45,864 bases of DNA from Dethiobacter sp. (GCA_018333455.1 JAGXTN010000015.1:1-45864), one strand, 5' to 3'. Shown: positions 1-7,161, numbered from the stretch's first letter. Notes: a model not told the origin generated them from the letters alone. Translations and numbers: made by a program.

Positions 1-492
1 TAAGGTCATCGTAGAAGAAAAAATCGCATCATAAGCAGCTGCTGAATGTTCAGGGGCTGCGAAATTAGCTCTCTCGTAGCCTTGTTTTGTGTTGCCTTTC
101 AAAGGCAAAGTGTTTTCAGGGTAGTATGCCTGTATCTGCATCGGCTGCAGCTTCTCCAGAAGGATAACTCCCAAATAAGGAATGATGTGGCTGTTTACAA
201 TTCTCGCATAGCTGGAGTATGTGGAAGGTGCTAAGTTCGGCTTGCAGTACGTATCTAACCAGTGCATCAGGTATTTGGCCACGGTTAAGTTAGTGGTCTC
301 AATAAAGACTCCGGATTCCAGCTCGGATTCATATCTGGCCAATTCCTTTTTTGCTGCCCGTTCTGCTCCTACGAACAGCCGCTTTATTCTTTTCCTCTTC
401 AGCTTGCCGTCTACTACTTCGCGGCCGGCTTCGACACATATATACCAGTGGTCCTTCTTCCCGTTTGGGTGTGCTTGAATGTGCCCGCCCAT
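1..492 (-). CDS. int: Tyrosine recombinase (phage integrase), N-terminal part, cut by window edge
   Basis: A leftward reading frame starts at the ATG at 492 and stays open to base 1 (164 codons, no stop). Upstream on its strand is a GAGGTGG ribosome binding site. Residues 1-65 look like an AP2-type arm-DNA-binding domain (DHWYICVEAGRE, then a Lys/Arg-rich strand). Residues about 80-122 look like the SAM-like core-binding domain of phage integrases (YLMHWLDTYCKP, then APSTYSSYARIVNSHIIPYLG). The catalytic domain would lie outside the window. After about residue 122 the usual helical segment is hard to recognise, so a frameshift near the edge cannot be excluded. Role by family: site-specific integration and excision. 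Its place next to the immunity genes and the tRNA-Leu fragment at 37,830 fit this. Confidence 0.8.
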   Translation of the reverse strand, partial: MGGHIQAHPNGKKDHWYICVEAGREVVDGKLKRKRIKRLFVGAERAAKKELARYESELESGVFIETTNLTVAKYLMHWLDTYCKPNLAPSTYSSYARIVNSHIIPYLGVILLEKLQPMQIQAYYPENTLPLKGNTKQGYERANFAAPEHSAAAYDAIFSSTMTL

Positions 493-575
493 AAGTCCAC
501 CTCACTAAATAACATAATCAATTCCCCTGCCTTACATATATCACTAAAATGTAGATGATTCAATTATAAAAACAT

Positions 576-600
576 GAAAGAAAAAGCCTCTTTTGAGGCT
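576..600 (-). terminator. Rho-independent terminator of the leftward operon
   Basis: On the minus strand AGCCTC, an AAAA loop and GAGGCT are followed by TTTTCTTT. It lies just after the stop of the DUF3800 gene and before the integrase, so it probably ends the leftward transcript that begins near the repressor. Confidence 0.7.
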
Positions 601-608
601 GCGATACC

Positions 609-1706
609 TTATAAAAATTTAATAAATGAAGAATCTTGTAATGATGTTGTCAAATCATTAATATCGAGGCCTAACAATGTTAAGATGTATTCTGCAAATT
701 CATCTTTCTGGTTTTTCCCAGCTTCAGGGTTCCTGTTTAAAATCCTTGATACACTGCCAATAAATAAATCTGCTAACTGGATTAAATATGCCCCTTTTGA
801 ATCAAGTGTTTCAAGAACTTCCAATTTTAAGTTTTCTTGAAAATCATCTCTGAAACAAGTTTTTAAGTTTTGCTCGAGCTTCGTCATAAATATGGAATCT
901 GCTGCATCATCTTTATCTTTGAAGACATGAGCGATTCTCGGTAGTGTAATCCGTCCTGTTTGACATTCATGCTCAATGCTTTGATATATAAACTGGTATG
1001 TTAATTCGGTTACAACTTCCTCGATACTTCTCTTGAGTCCGGGTAATCTTATTACTATTGCTTTAAAACCAATAGTATCAAGAAAACCTATAGCCTCATG
1101 GAAAAAATCTTTATAATTTTGTAGCTTTGTCTTGCTTAATTCAGCAAAGTGAAATTCAAAATTTATCTTGTTGTCTTTCCATTCTATTAAGTGACGGGTG
1201 AGTGAAAAAACTCTATGGCTATCTACGCCACATATTCCACCTACCACTAAATATTCTTGATTCTTCCCGCTTTCATCAATAAAGAAAGTGATAGAAGGAA
1301 TACCTGGCTTATCTGCTAGTTGTTCCTCTTTCATGCGAGCCGCTTTTCCACCACGAAAACCCTTTACTTCTTCTGACGCTTGAAAAAGTCCGAATTCATT
1401 TTGAATTTTTGCCCTAGCCCTAGTAATTGATGAATTTCTTTCTAACTTGAATGACTTTGCTATATCAACTTTGCCATCGCCATATTCCTCATTTTGGAAC
1501 GTCTCCCAGTACTTATGAGCGAGTAGAATATCGGAGTTTCTAGTGTTTGGATAGAGGTTTAGAATAAAAGCTACTTTCGATCGGGTGTCAGTTAGTTTAC
1601 CAGTGGCCAGTTTGCTTAATAAGCGCTCTCTTTCTTTTTTTATCTTTTCTTGTTTTCGTTTCTTTTTTAACTCATCAGCAGTATTATCCTTCGCGATGTA
1701 TTCCAC
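609..1706 (-). CDS. DUF3800 domain protein
   Basis: 365 residues if it starts at GTG 1706. The first 40 residues are highly charged and helical. At about residue 140 is the FFIDESG strand that opens DUF3800 domains, followed by a glycine-containing strand (YLVVGGICG). Near residue 325 is the C-terminal QLADLFIGSVSRILN helix typical of the family. DUF3800 is viewed as an RNase H-like fold with conserved acidic residues; a nuclease role is family inference. It is the last gene of a leftward group, 13 nt after the exonuclease-BRCT gene. The start is odd: GTG overlaps the AAGGAGG ribosome binding site, while an in-frame ATC (1697-1695) sits at ideal spacing, so initiation may be non-canonical. 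Base composition is AT-rich compared with the phage structural genes. Confidence 0.75.
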   Translation of the reverse strand: MEYIAKDNTADELKKKRKQEKIKKERERLLSKLATGKLTDTRSKVAFILNLYPNTRNSDILLAHKYWETFQNEEYGDGKVDIAKSFKLERNSSITRARAKIQNEFGLFQASEEVKGFRGGKAARMKEEQLADKPGIPSITFFIDESGKNQEYLVVGGICGVDSHRVFSLTRHLIEWKDNKINFEFHFAELSKTKLQNYKDFFHEAIGFLDTIGFKAIVIRLPGLKRSIEEVVTELTYQFIYQSIEHECQTGRITLPRIAHVFKDKDDAADSIFMTKLEQNLKTCFRDDFQENLKLEVLETLDSKGAYLIQLADLFIGSVSRILNRNPEAGKNQKDEFAEYILTLLGLDINDLTTSLQDSSFIKFL

Positions 1707-1719
1707 CTCCTTAATTTAA

Positions 1720-2667
1720 CTATGAGCAGTTACTTAATAAGTCGAGAAATTCACGCTCTGTGATTATTTTTATATGGTGACCTTTGTCTTTTAAGGCATA
1801 AGCTTTTTCTTCCTTGCTACTTATGCCGTCTTCACCTACAATAGCCTTATCCTGAATTCCAACGATAAGGATATCAGTCTTACCGGATACACCGCTTTTA
1901 TTAATTCCGCCTACATTCGCAATTTTTTGCATAGCGCTTCTTCTGTCCATTCTCTCAAGTTCTCCGGTTAAAACAATGTTTTTACCAAACAAGGGGTATG
2001 TCTGATTAAAGGCATCAGTGTTAGCCTCGATCTCTGATATTTGAATCTTTTTGAATTTACGTCTTCTATTTTTATTTAGTGTAGTCATTGGAACAAGTTC
2101 TGAAAATGTTTTAAATGGCAGACTCCAGTGAGTATTGCAATATGATTTCAAGGATTTTCTATTTTTTAGCCGTACACATTCAATTACGAGTTTAGCGCAG
2201 GTAATTGCATCGCCCAAAGCATTATGGTGATCTACTAATTCGATTCCGAAATGACCAGCTCTGGCCACAAGTGACTGCTTTATACCTTCTCCTCGACAGG
2301 CCCTGGTTGTTATGGGGATGCTACACAGGTATTCAAAATTAGGGCAGTCTAAATTGTAGTCAGTAAGACAGCACTTTAATACGGACATATCAAAAATAGC
2401 ATTATGTGCAATGATTAGATTCTCTTCAAAATATTGTTTTATCTGCTCCCATACTTCCGGAAAGGAGGGGGAGTCCATTACAGCTTCAGGAGTAATACCA
2501 TGTAGGCTAACATTTTCATCATCAAAATCCATAGTTATCGGCTGGATCAGAAAGTATTCTGTTATAACTATTTCTAAATTCTTTACTGCGACAAGGCCGA
2601 CAGAGCATGCACTGTTCAAGTCTTTGTTAGCGGTCTCAAAGTCTATGGCAACAAAGTCATATACCAT
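1720..2667 (-). CDS. DnaQ-type 3'-5' exonuclease with C-terminal BRCT domain
   Basis: 315 residues. The N-terminal domain carries DEDD exonuclease signs: VAIDFET (Asp9, Glu11), LIIAHNAIFD, and HHNALGDA with the H-x4-D arrangement of the DEDDh class. From about residue 227 to the end is a BRCT domain (FGKNIVLTGEL, an alpha helix, GVSGKTDILIVG, then the closing IKIITEREFLDLL). Family knowledge: such proteins degrade DNA or RNA from 3' ends, and bacterial BRCT domains, as in ligase, contact DNA ends or protein partners. It lies 4 nt after the Cys-cluster gene and 13 nt before DUF3800, so the three are probably co-transcribed. Substrate and role in the phage are unknown. Confidence 0.85.
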   Translation of the reverse strand: MVYDFVAIDFETANKDLNSACSVGLVAVKNLEIVITEYFLIQPITMDFDDENVSLHGITPEAVMDSPSFPEVWEQIKQYFEENLIIAHNAIFDMSVLKCCLTDYNLDCPNFEYLCSIPITTRACRGEGIKQSLVARAGHFGIELVDHHNALGDAITCAKLVIECVRLKNRKSLKSYCNTHWSLPFKTFSELVPMTTLNKNRRRKFKKIQISEIEANTDAFNQTYPLFGKNIVLTGELERMDRRSAMQKIANVGGINKSGVSGKTDILIVGIQDKAIVGEDGISSKEEKAYALKDKGHHIKIITEREFLDLLSNCS

Positions 2668-2671
2668 TACA

Positions 2672-3166
2672 TCACCGCCCAGCTAAAATAGAATTTTTGC
2701 CATAAAAAATCTTGCCGTTAATTAGATTTTTTCGGTAATAGCAACCTTTTGCCCATGGTTTATCTTCTTGGATGCACGATTTAGCATCAGAACAGGCAAC
2801 ATACGAATGACAACACCCGATTAACTCGCCAGCAGCCTTTTCATAGCAGTAATTATACACAGCATTGATAAGAACTCCAAGAAAAGAAACATCATCTATA
2901 TCTTGAATTGGCAGCCTAATCCACCCGTTCTTTTGTGTACTAAATCCTTCAAAATTTAAAGGTTTAATAGTGTCCTTTAAATAGCTGGGTATTGATAAAA
3001 ACTTCGCCTTGGATCCCCAATGAATTCTCATGCACTTCATATCAAAAAAAGAAATGCTTAAATAAGCCTTTGTAATTTTGTGTGATATCTTTGAAGCTTC
3101 TTTATTCTGGTCACTTATGATATTTTTGATGGCATATAACGCTGGTTCATATTGCTTCAATTCCAC
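2672..3166 (-). CDS. Unknown protein with C-terminal cysteine cluster
   Basis: 164 residues, GTG start at 3166 behind GGGGAGGTGAG. I do not recognise a named family. The C-terminal third has a cysteine/histidine cluster (ELIGCCHSYVACSDAKSC, then WAKGCYYRKNL and GKIFYGKN) that looks able to hold a metal or iron-sulfur cluster. The N-terminal half is mixed helix and strand with a nuclear-receptor-like spacing of hydrophobics but no motif I can name. It is first of the three-gene leftward cassette and is 4 nt from the exonuclease gene, so the products may act together. No membrane segment or signal peptide is seen. Confidence 0.7.
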   Translation of the reverse strand: MELKQYEPALYAIKNIISDQNKEASKISHKITKAYLSISFFDMKCMRIHWGSKAKFLSIPSYLKDTIKPLNFEGFSTQKNGWIRLPIQDIDDVSFLGVLINAVYNYCYEKAAGELIGCCHSYVACSDAKSCIQEDKPWAKGCYYRKNLINGKIFYGKNSILAGR

Positions 3167-3220
3167 TGTCTCACCTCCCCGTGTGTGTAAGTGAAATAAT
3201 TGTATATTTATGTCGAAAGC

Positions 3221-3724
3221 CTAATAAAGCAGAAAAACCACCTCATTTTCGGCGGGTTTTAATTCTTGTTGTCGGATCTCCAAAATACCAAGTGGCTCAA
3301 AGTAAATCCAGTAGTCTCCGACACGGCAATAGTAGCCGTGTTTTTCTTTATAATTTTGAAGCGCTGACATCAGAAACTGCTCTGTTATCCCCAAGAATTC
3401 GGCCAGATCATGGCGAGCTCTTATTCCTTCTTTATGAGCTTGAATAAGTTTTTCTAAAGGCACAAGCTTCTGATAGCTCCAAGCACGTGCTCGGCACTCT
3501 TGTTTACGGTTCTGAAGTTTGCTCTGATCTAGAATATTGCCAACTGATGAATGGTAATGACCTAACTCTTCTGCAAGTATGCACGCCTTCTCTGTTGTAG
3601 ATGAAATGTTTCGGTTAATTGCAATTACACCATTACAGTAAAGTCCTTTTATCTTACCACGGAGCGGCCGGTAAACAACGTCAATTCGTTCTTCTTCAGC
3701 TTCATGAAGTAAGGTTTCGTACAT
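3221..3724 (-). CDS. ImmA/IrrE-like metallopeptidase
   Basis: 167 residues, ATG at 3724 behind GAGGA. The core motif is LAEELGHYHSSVGNILD, the phage form of the ImmA/IrrE zinc-peptidase motif; the first His of a strict HExxH is Ala here, while EELGH and the following His remain. Family role (ImmA of ICEBs1): cleavage of the neighbouring repressor on DNA damage or by an activator, causing induction. It lies 9 nt after the CI-like repressor gene, the standard pairing. Some such proteins replace classical RecA-driven self-cleavage. Confidence in the family is high; whether this variant is an active protease is not known. Confidence 0.85.
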   Translation of the reverse strand: MYETLLHEAEEERIDVVYRPLRGKIKGLYCNGVIAINRNISSTTEKACILAEELGHYHSSVGNILDQSKLQNRKQECRARAWSYQKLVPLEKLIQAHKEGIRARHDLAEFLGITEQFLMSALQNYKEKHGYYCRVGDYWIYFEPLGILEIRQQELKPAENEVVFLLY

Positions 3725-3733
3725 GCAGGATCC

Positions 3734-4057
3734 TCACTGGTTCTTTTTTTGTTCTCTCCGCATACGGACAAATTCTTTGAAATTTTCTATGTCCTCTAAT
3801 TCCTCATCGGTCCAGTCTTCTCCATCGTGGTGGGCGGCAATAGTTTCTACAGGAGTTTTTATGTCAGTACGACCCAGAATGTAGTCTACTGAAACCTCAA
3901 ATAAATCTGCTAGTTTTAAAAGTGTAGCAGCATCCGGCTCCCTTTTACCTAGCTCATATTTGCCATATGTAGACTGATCAATTTGCAAAGCATCAGCCAC
4001 TTCTTTTTTTGTCATCTTCTTTTCTATTCTTGACTCTTCTAGTCTTCTTGCTAACAC
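3734..4057 (-). CDS. CI-like phage repressor, XRE-family helix-turn-helix
   Basis: 107 residues from GTG 4057. A GTG at 4066 is also in frame but overlaps the AGGAG site (4066-4070), while 4057 has 8-nt spacing. Residues about 1-65 are an XRE helix-turn-helix (KKEVADALQIDQSTYGKYELGKREP, then LLKLADLFEVSVDYILGR). The C-terminus is acidic and ends in basic residues, without the LexA-type self-cleavage domain. This agrees with control by the adjacent ImmA-like protease. Likely function: binds the four operators at 4098-4213, keeps the rightward early promoter off and controls its own synthesis. Confidence 0.88.
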   Translation of the reverse strand: MLARRLEESRIEKKMTKKEVADALQIDQSTYGKYELGKREPDAATLLKLADLFEVSVDYILGRTDIKTPVETIAAHHDGEDWTDEELEDIENFKEFVRMRREQKKNQ

Positions 4058-4091
4058 ATTAAACACTCCTCAGATTAACCCTTATATCTTA

Positions 4092-4119
4092 ATTATATGG
4101 ACAATTTGTCCATTGTAAA
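4092..4119 (-). promoter_or_regulatory. Leftward promoter of repressor operon with operator in its spacer
   Basis: On the minus strand TTTACA (4114-4119) and TATAAT (4092-4097) are 16 bp apart. The 15-bp palindrome TGGACAATTTGTCCA (4098-4112) fills the spacer, so bound repressor would block it (autoregulation). The predicted transcript starts just before the repressor gene. Confidence 0.75.
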
Positions 4120-4135
4120 TAACTTCCGTTTGTCA

Positions 4136-4150
4136 TAGACAAAATGTCTA
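4136..4150. promoter_or_regulatory. Operator 2, midway between the divergent promoters
   Basis: TAGACAAAATGTCTA is an inverted repeat matching the consensus TAGACAnnnTGTCTA shared by all four sites. It lies between the two promoters and may help cooperative binding or looping. Confidence 0.65.
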
Positions 4151-4168
4151 TATATTGTCTCAAAACGA

Positions 4169-4197
4169 TTGACAGCTAGACAAATTGGCTATATAAT
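4169..4197 (+). promoter_or_regulatory. Rightward early promoter with operator in its spacer
   Basis: TTGACA (4169-4174) and TATAAT (4192-4197) with a 17-bp spacer are a perfect sigma-A consensus. The spacer contains operator 3, TAGACAAATTGGCTA (4177-4191). It drives the Cro-like gene and the early operon and is the expected main target of the repressor. Confidence 0.85.
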
Positions 4198-4198
4198 C

Positions 4199-4213
4199 TA
4201 GACATAACGTCTA
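4199..4213. promoter_or_regulatory. Operator 4, over the rightward transcription start
   Basis: TAGACATAACGTCTA starts 2 nt after the -10 box, so it covers the start point. With operator 3 it forms a pair centred 22 bp apart, suited to cooperative repressor binding. Confidence 0.7.
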
Positions 4214-4229
4214 GTCTGGAGGTGATAAC

Positions 4230-4451
4230 ATGAGAGATTGGCTTAAAAACATGCGGGTTAATCAAGGGTATACTCAAGCTGATATAGCCGAAATGGCCTG
4301 TGTTGATGTAACAATGATTAGCAAAATTGAGCTAGGAGAGCGCCGTCCATCAGTTGAGGTGGCAAAAAAAATAGCCAATGTTCTTGGTTTTAACTGGACG
4401 TTGTTCTATCAAGACGGTGACGAATGTGCTGCCAGTAAAGAGGCTGTGTAA
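4230..4451 (+). CDS. Cro-like XRE-family regulator
   Basis: 73 residues, ATG behind GGAGGTGATA. Almost the whole protein is one XRE helix-turn-helix (YTQADIAEMACVDVTMISKIE, then RRPSVEVAKKIANVLGFNW). It is the first gene under the rightward promoter and divergent from the repressor, the position of Cro. Expected role: binds the same operators with a different preference and favours the lytic course. Its order of operator preference cannot be read from the sequence. Confidence 0.85.
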   Translation: MRDWLKNMRVNQGYTQADIAEMACVDVTMISKIELGERRPSVEVAKKIANVLGFNWTLFYQDGDECAASKEAV

Positions 4452-4500
4452 GTAGGCGACCAATGCTAGGAGCCGCAATACGAAAAGGAGAGGGGAAACC

Positions 4501-4791
4501 GTGAAGGATCTTACTGGTTTAATTACGGATTTAAGAACACTGGCTGTACAGGCCACCGAAGCAGCGGAAGCCTTGGAGCGGTTAAAGGCTGTTCAGAACT
4601 TAAATATTAAATGGTCACTGACCGTGGAAGAGTTGGCCATAGCTTTGGGTGTTACTGAAGAAACCGTTTATGAATATGCACGGCAAGGAGTGATACCCAG
4701 CCGGCGCCTGGGCAGGCGATACATCTTCTCGCGTTCAGCGATTATGCAATGGTTGGAAGATGATAACAGAGAGCTCCGAAAACGGGCATGA
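4501..4791 (+). CDS. Excisionase/MerR-like helix-turn-helix protein
   Basis: 96 residues, GTG start behind GGAGAGGGGA. Residues 1-35 form a helix or short coiled coil. Residues about 38-90 match the excisionase-type winged helix domain (LTVEELAIALGVTEETVYEY, RQGVIPSRRLGRRYIFSRSAIMQWLE). Such proteins bind att arms and steer the integrase to excision, or act as transcription regulators. Its place in the early operon just after Cro favours Xis, but a plain regulator is possible. Confidence 0.75.
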   Translation: MKDLTGLITDLRTLAVQATEAAEALERLKAVQNLNIKWSLTVEELAIALGVTEETVYEYARQGVIPSRRLGRRYIFSRSAIMQWLEDDNRELRKRA

Positions 4792-4877
4792 GTGGTATCT
4801 ACTTCCATTTTATTTTAAGTCGCCGGTGAAACAACCCGGCACGGTACCCACATTCTGAACGAAAGGAGGTGTACACC

Positions 4878-5132
4878 TTGCAGGAACTGATTAAAGGTAA
4901 ACACCTGGGACCATTCCAGCTATTTTCGGCCAAGCCTGGTACATGTCAAGAATGTGCGGTGGACCATAATCCTGAACTTCCGCACAACCGACAAAGCTTA
5001 TTTTATCAGTACAAATTCTATAACGAGCATGGCCGTTGGCCAACTTGGGAAGATGCGATGGCCCACTGTTCAGAAGAAATGAAGGAGTTTTGGCGGTCTG
5101 AATTGACTAAAAAAGGAGTGAACTTGAGTTAA
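4878..5132 (+). CDS. Small phage protein of unknown function
   Basis: 84 residues with TTG start at 4878, 7 nt after AGGAGGT; the GTG at 4869 lies within that site and is unlikely. The start MQELIKGK is almost the same as that of the next gene (MQELIKGA). It has two cysteines (CQECAVDH), an HN-rich stretch, and an acidic C-terminal half (WPTWEDAMAHCSEEMKEFW). No family recognised. It is co-directional with the early operon and is 14 nt before the next gene. Confidence 0.65.
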   Translation: MQELIKGKHLGPFQLFSAKPGTCQECAVDHNPELPHNRQSLFYQYKFYNEHGRWPTWEDAMAHCSEEMKEFWRSELTKKGVNLS

Positions 5133-5146
5133 AGGAGGTAAGAATC

Positions 5147-5692
5147 GTGCAAGAGTTGATAAAGGGAGCACGGGAGCGGGCCGGTCTCACGCAGGATCCT
5201 GTGGCAAGGGCATTACATATGAGCACATCAAACTACAGGCGTTATGAGAACGGGGAATTACCGCTTTCCACAGAGATTGTTGTAAAGCTCTCCAAAATCC
5301 TGAACTGCCCCACTCTCACAATGGTTTGGTGCCGGAAAGGCTGTGACATTGGCCGTCTGTATTGCTTCGATATCCTGAACAATGTAGACCTGTCACCTAC
5401 GGCCATCCTCTCCAAATACCGTCAAGAGGAGCGGGAAGCGCACGCGGCCCTGGATGAAATGTTGAACATCGTTTTGAACAAAAAGGGTGTTGCCGATTGC
5501 ACTGACCAAGAGCTGGCCAGACTTTGGGACGCAGCACAGGAAATGCTGGATGTCGAACACGTAATTAAAACACTGAAACTTCGCCTGTGGGACTTCCTGA
5601 ATGTCGGGGATTTAGTCCAGGAGCACAACAGGAAATGTGAACAGAGAGGATATGTGGACACAAAAAAGCCCGACCTTGTACTGGCCGGGTAG
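5147..5692 (+). CDS. XRE-family helix-turn-helix protein with helical C-terminal domain
   Basis: 181 residues, GTG start behind AAAGGAGGT. Residues 1-60 are an XRE helix-turn-helix (RERAGLTQDPVARALHMSTS, NYRRYENGELPLSTEIVVKL). The rest is largely helical and acidic, with a cysteine pair (CRKGCDIGRLYC). Probably a second early regulator. Its operators are not identified. It may act on host or on phage late genes; nothing in the sequence decides this. Confidence 0.75.
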   Translation: MQELIKGARERAGLTQDPVARALHMSTSNYRRYENGELPLSTEIVVKLSKILNCPTLTMVWCRKGCDIGRLYCFDILNNVDLSPTAILSKYRQEEREAHAALDEMLNIVLNKKGVADCTDQELARLWDAAQEMLDVEHVIKTLKLRLWDFLNVGDLVQEHNRKCEQRGYVDTKKPDLVLAG

Positions 5693-5707
5693 AGAGGAGC
5701 TGATACT

Positions 5708-5905
5708 TTGAAAAGTATGTGGAAATTAACATCAAACATGATTGGCGAGAAAAGGGTTTACGGCGTATACAGAATCCTTGATGTCAATGGAGTTGATCAT
5801 TCCGGCAACCGCGAAATGCACGGCAACTATATGGACAGTAGGGAAGAGGCCATGGCAATTGCAGAAAGACTGAACAGAGAGGAGATAGACAATGCCTGCT
5901 TATAG
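5708..5905 (+). CDS. Small hypothetical phage protein
   Basis: 65 residues, TTG start at 5708 behind GAGAGGAGC. Residues 15-60 predict as two strands and a helix (YGVYRILDVNGVDHSGNR, then SREEAMAIAERLNRE), which resembles small one-domain phage proteins of no known role. Its end overlaps the start of the next gene by 14 nt, which suggests translational coupling. Confidence 0.6.
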   Translation: MKSMWKLTSNMIGEKRVYGVYRILDVNGVDHSGNREMHGNYMDSREEAMAIAERLNREEIDNACL

Positions 5906-6212
5906 TTGGAGTTGTCCCCGCTGCACTGAAAAGATGTACAGCGCGTACAAGGGGAAAGAAACCGTTAAATGTATCCGGTGTGGGTACGAATTCCAAAACC
6001 CGCACAGAGAGGAGGAGCACATGGGACCAAAAATAGTCATGGCTTATAGTGGGAAGGTCAGCGGTATGCCGCAGTTTCTCCAAGGTATGTTTCCGCGAAA
6101 CGTAATTCTCATATCGGCGTATAAACAGAGAAAAACCGCCTCTGCAAAGGCGGTCAGGGCAAAAGACAAGCGCAACCTGTCTCTATTTATACTACCCGAT
6201 AATTTAGCCTGA
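5892..6212 (+). CDS. Zinc-ribbon small protein
   Basis: 106 residues. The N-terminus has two CxxC pairs (CPRCTEKM and CIRCGYEF) 17 residues apart, a typical zinc ribbon. The remainder is basic and without known motif. A second in-frame ATG at 6021 has its own strong site (AGAGGAGGAGC), so a shorter product lacking the ribbon (63 residues) may also be made. Within the gene, ACCGCC and GGCGGT (6134-6153) form a hairpin. The function is unknown; nucleic-acid binding is only suggested by the ribbon. Confidence 0.6.
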   Translation: MPAYSWSCPRCTEKMYSAYKGKETVKCIRCGYEFQNPHREEEHMGPKIVMAYSGKVSGMPQFLQGMFPRNVILISAYKQRKTASAKAVRAKDKRNLSLFILPDNLA

Positions 6213-6225
6213 TTCAAGAGGTGGT

Positions 6226-6570
6226 ATGAAGATGTGGTTTAAGAATCAGTACCATGAAGATCTATACAACTGTCTGCTGGCCAAAGCACAGGTAACCCGG
6301 GATTGTGAATACTGCAGTGCTTTGTATGTTCTGGCAGCCACCGGCAAAACGAACGTGGTAAGTTTCGTCCAGCGCCGCGAAATTGATTTTGACGGGCTCA
6401 AAAAGGCTATGAAGGCATGGAGTCATAGCGAAAAGGGGTTAGTGAAGTTGGCGGCCACACTGTTCAATTCTACGGTACATTCTGCAAAGGTGGATGATGT
6501 TTTTCAGTGGCTGGATGAGAAAAATGTTCGCGTTGCCATCAACGCTTTGCAGATTCGATACGCCAGATAA
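6226..6570 (+). CDS. DUF6075-like small phage protein
   Basis: 114 residues, ATG behind AAGAGGTGG. The start (MWFKNQYHEDLYNCLL) and the overall length resemble proteins of Bacillota phages labelled DUF6075. It is mainly helical, has no catalytic motif that I can see, and has a CEYC pair at about residue 27. It lies in the early operon shortly before SSB. Family assignment is from memory of the N-terminal pattern and is moderate. Confidence 0.6.
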   Translation: MKMWFKNQYHEDLYNCLLAKAQVTRDCEYCSALYVLAATGKTNVVSFVQRREIDFDGLKKAMKAWSHSEKGLVKLAATLFNSTVHSAKVDDVFQWLDEKNVRVAINALQIRYAR

Positions 6571-6590
6571 CCAAGAAACGGGGATATGTC

Positions 6591-6767
6591 ATGCCTTACT
6601 ACATTTACGGTAGACCAGTGCGGCCTGCAGATCATCTAAAGAATACGCAGCAAGGGGTAGCCACTGATCATAATTCAAACGCTACCCCTTCCTCTTCTCC
6701 ACAGGGGAAAAACTTGGGGAATGAGGATATAATGCCCACTGCTGAAGGGGAGGACCATAATGAGTAG
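6591..6767 (+). CDS. Possible 58-residue early protein
   Basis: ATG at 6591 opens a 58-codon frame ([17 protein letters not shown]...) whose end overlaps the start of ssb by 8 nt (TAG 6765-6767, ssb ATG 6760). The ribosome binding site is only GGGG. The C-terminal half is low-complexity (Asn/Ser/Pro). The N-terminal YYIYGRPV pattern is plausible for a real small protein, but the frame also contains the 10-bp hairpin at 6652-6690, so it may be a leader. Confidence 0.4.
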   Translation: MPYYIYGRPVRPADHLKNTQQGVATDHNSNATPSSSPQGKNLGNEDIMPTAEGEDHNE

Positions 6768-7161
6768 TTTGAACCGTATTGTTTTAATAGGCCGTCTCAC
6801 AAAAGATCCGGAACTTCGTTACACTCCGGCCAATGGAGTGGCCGTGGCCACGTTTACACTGGCTGTTAACCGGAAGTTTGTGGGACAAGGCCAGCAAAGG
6901 GAAGCGGATTTTATCCCCATCGTGGTGTGGCGTGCTGCAGCGGAGAACTGTGCCAAGTATTTGGGCAAAGGAAGCCTGGTGGCCGTGGAAGGCCGTCTAC
7001 AAATCCGCTCCTACGAGGACAGGGATCAGCAGCGCCGGACCATTGCCGAAGTCGTTGCCGAAAGTGTTCAGTTTCTGGATAGTCGCAACAAGCAGGAGCG
7101 GGGCCCGGAGCGGGAACCTGGTTTAGATGATAGCATATATGATGATGACGTTCCCTTCTGA
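6760..7161 (+). CDS. ssb: Single-stranded DNA-binding protein
   Basis: 133 residues, ATG behind GGGGAGGA. A full OB-fold [67 protein letters not shown]. The acidic tail ends DDDVPF, the conserved tip by which SSB recruits replication and repair partners. It coats single-stranded DNA in phage replication and recombination. It is shorter than host SSB because the linker is short, as is usual for phage forms. Confidence 0.95.
   Translation: MSSLNRIVLIGRLTKDPELRYTPANGVAVATFTLAVNRKFVGQGQQREADFIPIVVWRAAAENCAKYLGKGSLVAVEGRLQIRSYEDRDQQRRTIAEVVAESVQFLDSRNKQERGPEREPGLDDSIYDDDVPF

Noticed and set aside
221-478. Short plus-strand frame at the left edge
   Set aside because: The minus-strand frame encodes clear integrase domains over the same bases.
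5422-5739. 105-codon minus-strand frame opposite the XRE gene
   Set aside because: It is antisense to a helix-turn-helix gene with a strong ribosome binding site, and its composition is Ser/Cys/Phe-rich as expected of a shadow.
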